Origin: Periplaneta americana
Taxonomy: Eukaryota > Arthropoda > Insecta > Blattodea > Blattidae
NCBI RefSeq assembly: GCF_040183065.1
Contig: NC_091119.1
Location: forward strand, 104,522,263 to 104,586,262
Length of the DNA: 64,000 nucleotides
Direction: 5' to 3'
In this document: positions 34,158 through 43,443 of the stretch, piece after piece
Numbering within the stretch: position 1 is the stretch's first letter
Layout: each line of letters opens with the position of its first letter
Program-made: the position numbers and the translations under genes
Notes under the pieces: generated by a model
What the model saw: only the letters and a program-made list of their open reading frames with translations
What the model was told of the DNA's origin: nothing
The model's database searches: none

Positions 34158-34589
34158 AACATCATATAAGTAGCAAAATTTGATTTGTTATATCGAATTA
34201 TTTCAACGTTACAATTTTATTGCTTGTTTGTTAAAATGTGTATACGATAACGTTATGCAATTTGTATTCTTTTGTTTTGTGTGGTTTTGGAAAATGTAAT
34301 TTAAATTAATGCTCCGTCATAAAATAATGTTGCAACTAAAACCTTGTGCATCCTTCGTGTTTATCGTACGGCTCGTCCATCCCCTACACGTTATCTGCAC
34401 TTTGTTTACGTTTTCACTGTGCCTAAACGAGACGCTCTACTGTAGTTTCTTTGGGTCTAACTGGCTCATTATATGGGAAACGATCATGTTTACAATTCTG
34501 ATAGTAAGGAACGGAAAAAAAATTGGGGTTCTACAGCGATATAATACCCACATCGAATTATCTTCCTCTAAAATTCAAATATAACTTTT

Positions 34590-34980
34590 GCGACGGCTAC
34601 GTGGTCTAGACTATCAGCCTTTCATACACGCGGTGCGGGTTCGAGTCCCGGTTATGCATTGGATTTTTTATTCAGAACTCCTGAGTGACATTTGATGTGG
34701 AGAAGATCGAAATTGTAACTTGTTTCGGGATTCTTCCGTTCGTCTATGTTGGACAACAATATAATTCTGTTCGATCTCCATATTCTCCGACAGCTGGCTG
34801 GCGATGCAAGGAGGAGGCTAATCTAGAGACGAGTGGAGTTGCTTGCTCGAAGTCTGAGTATGCAGCGAACCTTAGTGTAATCAGCTAGTGAGGTTTGGAG
34901 TCAGCGTAAAAGTTCTCTGAGATAGATGTAACGCTAGGACACGTAGTCCTTCTTAAGGTGAGAAAATAAAGATATTTTAA
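34590..34980 (+). mobile_element. Possible SINE with tRNA-like head
   Basis: The B box cgggttcgagtcccgg at about 34637 and an A-box-like gtggtctagac precede about 300 bp that end near an A-rich stretch (gagaaaataaag). I could not find a target duplication, so the 3' limit is a guess. Confidence 0.45.
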
Positions 34981-35489
34981 ATTGTGCGAATACAGAAACT
35001 GGGATATTTACTCTCCGTGACCTCAGAACAATTTATGTCTTATGATAATTTTTAGCTTATTTATCAATAAGAATTTCCCTTACGTTGTTTCTGGTACAAG
35101 AAAATCAAACCACCGAGATGATATTGATGATAAAATGTGCAGCGAACAGATCACGTGACTTCATGTCAAATAGGCTACCTACAAATTACTGTACTATACC
35201 GCAACATTTGATATATTAGGAATACAACAGCTGATCTGTATTGGAGTTTAAAAGACCATTTATAATAGATATAGGTTTTGTATCAGAGATAGAAAAGATC
35301 TAAAAGCAGCAATAAAAGTTGGCATAGCAATTTCTACAAAATAATAGATATCCAATTCGTCAATACCAGAATAAACTTATGACAAAAATAAATCAAATGT
35401 GTCTGTACAGTCTTGTTGAAATGTCTTGAAATGGAGCTAGGAGTTTATAAACAACCAGCAGTGATCCAAGCACCTGAATCTAGTAATTT

Positions 35490-35535
<46 letters not shown>

Positions 35536-36445
35536 GTGTGCGCGTGTCTGCGTGTGCGTATGTGTATTTTTTATTTATTAACAATAGCACGCTCCATTAC
35601 AGTATAATTAGTAATACTACATGCGTAATGCGGCCATTTTTTTTTCCAATCAGATAACAATATTAACAATACAATGTATTATTAAGTGATTTGGCTTGAT
35701 AGAATTTTTTGTTATCGTTCTGATTATGAGAGTGCATTTAATTCTGCTTTATATTTTTTTTTTTTTTAGAATTCTAAAGTTTATATTTAATGCTTTTTAA
35801 TTGTTCTAAGAAGATGCATTATTATTTAATTGAGAAAAAATAATGTTATTTTTTACAAAAAGTACTTTCAGCCTTCTAATTATTGTAGTTATACGCTGTA
35901 TGTTGTTGCTTTTGATTATACCGACATGTAAATGCCTGGATATCTCAATGTGATCGTCTGCCTATTATAACCTACATCTGTCCGCCCACAAAGAGTGCGA
36001 AACAAATTGTAAGGCATTCCTCAAGACGTAAGAACTTTGCGTACTGCCTACAGCGTCAGGAGTTAAGTAGCAATATATAATTCCCTTTTTCCCTAACCGG
36101 TTGTGCAGGACTCTAGTGAATACACTCTTAGACGTGATAAATTTAAAGTATTAGGGCCGTATTCACAGATATTCTTAGCGCGGGTTTCCGGTGGATGATC
36201 AGCGAACTAACGCTTTTCGTATTCATATACCAGAGTTAGCAATATGATATGAATCCCGTACATGTAACCAGCCGATAGTCGGGGCTAGTTTAGCACGCTC
36301 GTAACGCGGGTTAGCGAAATGTCTATGAATAGCATCCTTAAAGTTCAATTTCTAACTGAAATTAACAAACTAATGTCAGAAAAGTACAACATGTTAAATA
36401 AAATCTGGCGTTCAACGGACACAGACAGACGTACTAAATGCTCAC
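34981..36445. other. Gene-free interval downstream of GR-5
   Basis: AT-rich. Holds a TG microsatellite (35491-35560) and the GTGAGC donor of GR-5 (36440-36445). No C-terminal receptor exon seen. Confidence 0.4.
35491..35560. repeat. TG microsatellite
   Basis: Nearly pure TG for about 40 bp, then interrupted by CG steps. Confidence 0.95.
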
Positions 36446-37372
36446 CTCTTCAGCCGTAGAGACGCAGACCCATAATATGATACACAGTGAGGCAGCACCT
36501 ACGAGGAACATGAAGCAGATTGTCGCATCCAGTTGAACACTAGAGATGCAGCACTCGTCCTGCAGAACACGTCGAGCACCGTAATACACAGTGGCCATCA
36601 GGATTGCAAAATTGTACATAATAGACCACAGCAGTTGACAACATAGTGCTGACTTTACCTCATTACAGACATCACACAGGCTACCGTGGTACGCCTTCAA
36701 ACAAACCAACAACTCGAAATTCGAACGTCGCTTGGTGGTATTAATAACTGTAGAATAGTCTGACAAAGCGACGTAGATTATACGAAACCTCTGTTTTAAC
36801 AAGGAGACGAAGTTTATAAACAGCAAGGCCACTTGATAAATGACAGCCGCAATGAAATAATCTGTAGCAAACAGTATGCAGTTGGCGACATTGAACGAGG
36901 TGCCTGCCATATAAAATGCCACATACAAAGAAGACAGTAAAAATAAAATAAAAACTTGAACAACTACACATACGCGAGTTTTTTTATACAACACAGTCAT
37001 ATCAGTTGCCATGGCATCAAGATTTGCCAAATTATTAATTGCTTCAATAATCTTGTCGGAAGTCAGTAAGCTAAATAAGGATGACGCTAATGACATCACT
37101 GTGCCAAAAATGTTCATATTTTTTTCCACCGATTGTACAAACGTGTTCTGATTTTCTATCCGCAGGTGTTCATGAACTAGAAAACACTTCACCGTGAGTT
37201 GTGTCATCTGTAAAAGTAAACTATAGATCTTGAACATCTTAGATGTCGCTAGTTGACGACCACCAATGCCTCCTACAATTCTGAACGGCAAGAGACCATG
37301 GAACTTGGCAACGTAAATAAGAGGTGTAACTCCAGAGTAGAAATCGATTCCTTTTGCTGCGTTTCTATGCAT
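36446..37372 (-). CDS. GR-5: gustatory receptor, long N-terminal exon
   Basis: 309 codons from ATG at 37372 to the phase-0 donor GTGAGC after STAEE. It is the closest paralog of GR-4, with TPLIYVAKFHGLLPF, GGRQLATSKMFK, LLTSDKIIEAINNLANLD, KAYHGSLCDVCNEV and GAASLCIILWVC in the same order. Six hydrophobic segments. The exon stops just before the expected TM7. The cysteines of the HGSLCxVC motif are kept in GR-3, GR-4 and GR-5. No stop or frameshift. Expected in the dendritic membrane of taste neurons. Ligand unknown. An overlapping minus-strand frame at 36741-36971 is a shadow. Confidence 0.9.
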
Positions 37373-37521
37373 ACTGACAAAAATATTAAGTTACGAACAA
37401 GTAAATAAACTACAAGAATTACTATAACCAATTTTTAATAAGTTTTTGTGAATTATGTGAAACGTTGGAAGCTTTTCTTCGAAGAATACATTTCTTACTA
37501 AACACATATTGATCATACAAT

Positions 37522-37592
37522 TGATGTAAACATGTCAAGTGTGTTTACGTGGAATACTTACAAATTACATACCGGAGACTAGACAGGCCTGT
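37522..37592 (-). promoter_or_regulatory. Conserved upstream block of GR-5
   Basis: About 150-220 bp before the start. Strong match to the GR-4 block (cttacaaattacatacc, gagactagacaggcct) and partial match to GR-3. Confidence 0.4.
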
Positions 37593-38938
37593 ATTTCTAG
37601 TATAACTGATGCATTATAATGGAAATAAATTATTAACTGCAGTTATCGATACAAAATTTATTTATACGGTAGCTCTAAAGGAAACAATAAGTATGCAAAT
37701 AGCAGTCAGTTGTAAATGACATTCATAATCATCACGAAATAGCAAACTTTTGACGTGGATGAATGGAATGACTCTTGTAGTGGTACTTTCTAGTTTAAAT
37801 ATTCTTTGAAAGAATGAATGTATATTATTGTGATATGCATCGATTAAGCGTATTCCCCCAATATTAACGGCCCAACTACTTTGTGTATGTATGTGTGTAT
37901 GTATGACATATGCCTAGAATAGCTGGGTGACTTTCGTACATACCTCAAGGAAGGATAATAATTTATTTATTTATTTATTTATTTAAATTTAAATATACAG
38001 AATAAAGAATATAATTACAAAACAAACAAGAGAAATAGAAATAAAATAATACAAGCAATATAAAAAGAATGTTATGTTTGTCAACCATACCATCCGTGGG
38101 TACATGATTGTAGCCTAAAGATCATTAATTTTTTATTATATTTACTGGTAGGAATGAAAGGAGGTTTTCCAATATGATGAAAGAGATACGAGAATGCCTT
38201 TTTTACGCTGATCAAACACCATCTTTGTATATCTGAACATCTCTACACAATTAATTTGTCTCTAATTTTGTTCTGATTCTTAGGTTGCCATAAACACCTG
38301 TCCAAGTACTTGTGCGGTTGTTTTATTAACCACAATCATAACATTTTATTCTAGTAAATATGATGCAATGAACTTCAGTGATTATAATAATAAAATGTTT
38401 ATATTTTCTGTTTGTACAAGAAGTGCATTGTTAGTCACACAAATGTGTATATTTTTCCGTCAGAGTTAAAATTCAGGCAAATATAAAGGAAATTCATTGT
38501 GAAACAAAAAGATATTTCCGTTATTTTTTCCCACCTCTCCACCAATGTGCGTGCTGTTGATCACCATATACTGTAGTTACCAAAATTTGGGCAAACCGGA
38601 AGCGCTATAGCAGGAAAACTTTACAAAATTACTGTTCTGGCTTCATTATCGCGGACTTGTAATTAAGAACAAAAAATGTTAGCATTGCAAGATCTCCATA
38701 TAATATGACAACATTAAAGGACGTATATATTAAATGTCACGTCACAAACTTTAATGATTATATGCAAAAACACAGCAGATTGTAATTGTAAAATTATAAA
38801 AATACAGACGCTCACACTGAATTAGGGATCATGATTAACTGTCATATTAAATGGGATAAACGAATTAAAGTAATTTCAAATAAACCCAGAACAATACCGA
38901 ACAAATCATATTAAATAAAAGGAAATATGCAATATAAC
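37593..38938. other. Upstream region of GR-5 with an ATTT-tailed insertion
   Basis: 37755-37940 and 38070-38115 parallel the GR-4 upstream region. Between them about 130 bp, beginning with an ATTT repeat at 37955-37985 followed by A-rich sequence, is absent from GR-4. It is probably the 3' end of a minus-strand retroelement. No gene. Confidence 0.45.
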
Positions 38939-38952
38939 ATAATGTGTACTGC

Positions 38953-41028
38953 GCAGTCAGCAACTAGATTTCAAGCCGAGTGGACGTACTGTCGTGCGAG
39001 GAATTGCAGAATCAACATAGAGAGAGCGATGCTCTAAGCTAAAGTAAAAAGAGTCGTCGGGCAACAGGAACAGCAGTAGACGAAAGAAAATGGGTGTGGA
39101 TTTATAAGTGTATAGATTAAAAATTGGAATGTTTAGCATAAGAACAGTTAAAGAAGAGAGAAGACGGGAGAGTGGGGAGAAGAAAGAACTAAAATGGGCG
39201 ATTGGAGCAGTCATAGTGATGATATTAATAATTGGAGGAATTGAAGTGAATCCGGGACCAAAGAGTGTGAAGAACGAAGATACAAATTTGAAGAAAAACA
39301 TGGAGAATAACAACAAAAGAATTGAAGAGCTACAACAGTTAAATAGCTAGTTGGAAAAGAAGATTAGTGATTTAGAAGATAGCCAGAGGAAGAAGAATTT
39401 GTTAATTTTCGGTATAAATGAGGACGAAAGAGAGTATGGAGAGGAAACTTACAATGCAGTCCGGAGAGTGTGTTGGGAGCTTTTCGAAGTAGATATAGAT
39501 GGCCATATAGAAGAAGTTTATAGAGTGGGGAAGGGAAAATTTCGGCCAATCTTGCTGAATTTTCAAAATTTAAGGACAAAAGAAATGATTATGAACAGAG
39601 TGAAAAATGCGAGGGGAACAAAATTGCGCTTTGTAAATGACCTTAGTTACGAAGTAAGAGGAAGAAAAAAATTATTGTTACCATATCTGAAAACAGCGAG
39701 AAGTAAAGGACATTTTGTGATCATGATTGATGATAAATTTAAAATCAATGATTAAGTGTACGTTCTCGAATACTGTGAAAAGAATTGTGACAAACCAGAG
39801 TTTTGGACTGAAATCGAGCAAAGCCAGGTGAATCAAGGCGCAGTGAAACGGAGGTTCAATGAACGTGAAAATATGCGTACGTCAAGGCAGCACGCTAGGA
39901 AGAATGATAAAATGCAAACGACACAAAACTTCAATATCAATGAAACGAGAGATGTACAATGTCGATATCTGAAGCCTACTTAGAGTACGAAACAGCTGAC
40001 CAGAATAAACCAAGGAGGAAAACAAAACGTGAGGCAGATACAAAATACTGCGGACGAAGGATTAGGGAAACAGCTGGAAGTGGCTGAGGTCAGGAGCATT
40101 GACAAGACTAATTGAGGAAATGCAAGAGAAGACATGATAAGAACGGGTAAAGGAACGAAGCGACTACCAGATATCAGTGATTGTGAGGACAGAATAGATA
40201 GGGCTTTGGAGAGGTTATTAGCGAAGAAGAAGAGTGCTAAAAAGTGAGTGCAAGAAAGTTAGGAGTGGCAAAAGTGTAAGAAAAGGAACAGAGAAGAAAG
40301 TGTTAAGTGTAAGAAGATAGTGTAATAGTATAATAAAATAAGACTATCAAACAATGAATACAAGAGAATTAAAGTGAAAAAAAATCTGAACAAATGAGAA
40401 GTGGAATGAGAGAGAAATTGCAAGTGTAATTAAGTGAATTAGATATTTCATGTTTTTCAATGTTATGGGTTGGGAGTAGTATCAGGGGTACTATAACTGT
40501 AGGAGTATTATAGAAATAAATATATGGAAAGAGATAATAAAATAGGAAATTTAGGAGGGAATCGAAGAGAAAGGGATCAATACATAAATAGAGGATAGAA
40601 AAAAATAAATGATGTAAGTGTTGTAAAATAGAGTAAATGGAAAAGTCAGCAAGTAATGTAGGAGAAAATAGCTGGAAAATAATGATTAAGAGTAGGTAAG
40701 ATTTGAGGGTAGAGAAGAAAATAAATAAATAATGCAAATTATTAAGGAAGGAATATGCAATATTTAATAGGTGAGCGAGAAATGGAAGGGAGACAGCCTA
40801 GGTAGGAGGGAGAGAATAGAAGAGGATAGAGAGGGAAGGACATAGAGCAATTCAGTCTTAACAGAACATTACAAAGTAATCAAGAAATACTCGGCAAAGA
40901 ATACATTAAAAGAAAAGAGTTGTATGTATTAAAGAGATGGTGGATCGAAAAACAGAAATGTGAAGGTCCACCATAACTGTGAATTGACTGACAAATAAAT
41001 ATAGGCCTATATCAAATAAATATATCAA
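38953..41028 (+). mobile_element. ORF1-only LINE-like element, copy 2, with 2A-like motif
   Basis: A perfect 14-bp duplication ataatgtgtactgc lies at 38939-38952 and 41029-41042. The element is about 2.08 kb, ends in an AAATAAATAT-type tail and carries one ORF1-type gene (39108-39983 with secondary stops). The following kilobase is purine-rich and non-coding. No reverse transcriptase is present although both ends are intact, so the missing ORF2 is not simple 5' truncation. Confidence 0.75.
39108..39983 (+). pseudogene. LINE ORF1-like protein with N-terminal 2A-like motif
   Basis: Starting at 39108 the frame reads a basic N-terminus, then a hydrophobic run (WAIGAVIVMILII) directly followed by GGIEVNPGP at about 39235-39261. 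This matches the ribosome-skipping 2A consensus (D/G)xExNPGP. A coiled-coil-like stretch follows (NNNKRIEELQQLNS). An in-frame TAG stands at 39348. Then comes the RRM-like domain: RKKNLLIFGINEDE, VCWELFEVD, IEEVYRVGKG and RPILLNFQN. A TAA at 39753 separates it from a further open stretch to 39983. Known LINE elements in trypanosomes and sea urchins carry such 2A motifs ahead of their proteins. In this copy the stops make it non-functional. Confidence 0.7.
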
Positions 41029-41042
41029 ATAATGTGTACTGC

Positions 41043-41349
41043 ATTATCACTAAGCAGAATCAACGATGAGATATTGAATTCAGGCTTGGGGAAATATTAT
41101 TTATAAAGTTTATCTATATCGTGTACTTATAATAAAAATAAATATTGTAAAATTTAGTACTTCAAATACAACCAAGATAAATATAAAACTGATCATGACC
41201 TACGAGTATATAACTACTGCAACACATTATCACCAAATAAGCGATATTATTATTGTAGCGGTTTAATGATAAATTATTTATATTCAGAAGAATTTAAATA
41301 ATGAACACAACAGAACAGGCACATTCTATCCTCAACAGTAATAAATAAT
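41043..41349. other. No supported feature
   Basis: AT-rich interval between the ORF1-only element and the 68-bp palindromes. Confidence 0.4.
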
Positions 41350-41417
41350 TGAGCCGTTCAGAGCAGAAGTGGTGTAAGTCAATTTTGACTTACACCACTT
41401 TTGCTCTGAACGGCTCA
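41350..41417. repeat. 68-bp near-perfect palindrome, copy 1
   Basis: tgagccgttcagagc pairs with gctctgaacggctca across the full length with one mismatch in the arms. The centre is the AT-rich gtcaattttgac. Confidence 0.95.
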
Positions 41418-41578
41418 TATAAACTAGGCTAATGATTCGGTCGTTATTATACAAATTTAAATGACATGAGTATATATTTTGCCTGTAAATGTATATACGA
41501 AGAACAGAGAGATTGAGAGAGAGAGAGAGAAAAAAAAACAAAGAGAAAGTAGGAATTGTATTTTGTATATTATTTATT

Positions 41579-41646
41579 TGAGCCGTTCAGAGCAAAAGTG
41601 GTGTAAGTCAAAATTGACTTACACCACTTCTGCGCTGAACGGCTCA
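41579..41646. repeat. 68-bp near-perfect palindrome, copy 2
   Basis: It is the reverse complement of copy 1 apart from one base (gcgctg for gctctg). It could form the same hairpin. The 161 bp between the copies contain a GA microsatellite (41511-41530). Confidence 0.95.
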
Positions 41647-41878
41647 ATTATGGAAACGGTCTCTAAATTACAAAGTGCTTTCGATTTTTAATTCAATTCC
41701 AAACGTAGTAATTAAAAAAAATTGATACTTTGGTTAAAAAAATTTTCGTAGAGAAATAAATTGTTACGTAATGTACTCATAATTAAATAAATTGAAGAAA
41801 TTAGTTACCTATATTGTTTAAGCAAATGTTTATAAATTATATATTATTGGTGTATCTAAACTTATGATAATTTGATTA

Positions 41879-41971
41879 CATACATACATGCATGCATGCA
41901 TGCATACATACATACATACATACATACATACATACATACATACATACATACATACATACATACATACATAC
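41879..41971. repeat. ACAT/GCAT microsatellite, left part
   Basis: Tetranucleotide run interrupted at 41972 by the solo LTR and resuming at 42744. Confidence 0.95.
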
Positions 41972-42743
41972 TGTGGCTTTTAATTCAACAATAATGTTAC
42001 TTTTATTCGCAACAATAATGACTTTCTATTTCTGAATTTAAACACTCACGTCAACAATGGGTATTCCACTCCACACAGCAACACAGTATTCGTTGTTGCA
42101 CTCCACAGACGACAATGACAATTCACTTGGATTATTGAGAACAACAATGTACTTCTAATCTCAACTAATGTTCACAAAGCACTATTTACAAAACAAAACT
42201 GTCAGTTCTCAGTTCACAGTTCGTTTGCCTTGGCTAGTTCTTCTAGCTCATTCATTCAAGTTCACAGTATATCGAACCCAAGACTTCCAGAGACAGTCCA
42301 CTGAACTTCGAACTCAAGACTTCCGGATGCGTTGCTTCCGCCTAAACTCTGCCACAGTTACTGAAGTTCACTCACTTCGAACCCCGATCTCGATGGCTGG
42401 CTTCACAATAACTGACTGACTGGTGTTCTGAACTGCTCGCGCTTTTATTACTACATTACACGTTCTCGTCTCTTCGATCCTCGAAGTTTCTGTTTCCAGA
42501 AATTTCTACGGATGCCGAGAGGATGGCGCTTATGGAGACTTCTCCGGATTTCTCCGCTCAGTTGCAGTTGCTTTTCTTCCCCCTCTCTGCCGCAGCCCAG
42601 CGTTTCGTCGTTTTTTCCCTCTCTCTTCTCCGCACCGCGCCCGCCGATTTTCGTCTCTCCTCTCCGCCGCCTTCCTTCCACCCTTCTGCCGGACGCGTGC
42701 TCGACTCACGAGGCAGCGAGAACTTTCCAGCACGGTTGCCACA
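41972..42743 (-). mobile_element. Solo LTR of a retrotransposon
   Basis: It begins TGTGGC and ends GCCACA, with a 4-bp duplication atac (41968-41971 and 42744-42747). On the minus strand a TATA-like taataaaagcgcgagcag lies near 42440, followed by an AGTCAGTCAGTT initiator-like sequence. An AATAAA signal lies near the far end (about 42005). No internal gag-pol region remains, so it is a recombination product. The 4-bp duplication fits Gypsy or BEL. Open frames over 42451-42934 are artefacts of GC-rich LTR and microsatellite. Confidence 0.8.
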
Positions 42744-42880
42744 ATACATACATACATACATACATACATACATACATACATACATACATACATACATACA
42801 TACATACATACATACATACATACGTGCATACATATGTACATACATACACACATACATACATACATACATACATACTTAAC
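42744..42880. repeat. ACAT microsatellite, right part
   Basis: Continuation of the run at 41879-41971. Gives spurious HTYI / MYVC frames on both strands. Confidence 0.95.
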
Positions 42881-42944
42881 ATTACATTACATTACATACT
42901 TGAATATATTTGTTTATCCCTTGCGGGTACTTAACCAGCAGCGT

Positions 42945-43443
42945 ATTCCGAATCTCACCGAACCGGTGGACATCAATGACGTCACGCTGCAGTGAAATAG
43001 GAACAAAAGTGCTGGAAGGTTCAATGGCCATCATGGTGGCTGTACAAATTGTTGTATGTGCTACGGTAGCAGGATTTTGCGAAATTTCCATACTGTCATC
43101 TCGTTCAAAGAGAAGAGAGAACATAAACAATTTATTTCTTTAACCAGTAGTAATAACTGGTTCGTTGACATGTTCGTTCATAAGCCATTAACATATTTTT
43201 TACGTTATGCTCATTACAAACAATACAGCAGAACACACTACCATGACAACAGTATACGATGTCATCCGTCTGCTAATTCCCGCCCTATACAAGAACCAAT
43301 CAGATTCACTGATGGCGGCTGATGGAGACTGCCACCACCTCTGCAAGCTGATGGAACCGGTGGAGCATCAGTAACGTCATCGTTGAAATTCGGAACACCG
43401 TGATGCCATCAGATTGCTCAGCGCTGAGATACGGAATACGCTC
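42945..43443. mobile_element. Possible foldback element
   Basis: gcgtattccgaatctca at the left and tgagatacggaatacgc at the right are complementary with one mismatch. Inside, accggtgga...atca.t.acgtca occurs twice in direct orientation (near 42960 and 43350). Open frames on both strands near 42882-43143 have no recognised similarity. Confidence 0.45.

Larger units (their letters stand above)
32755..34442. mobile_element. 1.7-kb palindromic element with tRNA-like modules
   Basis: Outer ends are inverted: CAGTAGAGCGTCTCG at 32755 and its complement ending at 34442, flanked by TA on both sides. Arms of roughly 350 bp (32755-33109 and 33822-34442 without the SINE) pair with each other. The inner part (33110-33720) carries two inverted copies of a unit with a tRNA-like sequence and a shared stretch around cgtcactgttcgttaacag. 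The right arm also gained a small MITE and a SINE. TA flanks and the CAGTAGAGC end suggest a Tc1/mariner or pogo-type non-autonomous element. No protein gene. Confidence 0.7.

Noticed and set aside
42530-42934. Long open frames rich in MYVC or HTYI on both strands
   Set aside because: They are translations of the ACAT microsatellite and the GC-rich end of the solo LTR.
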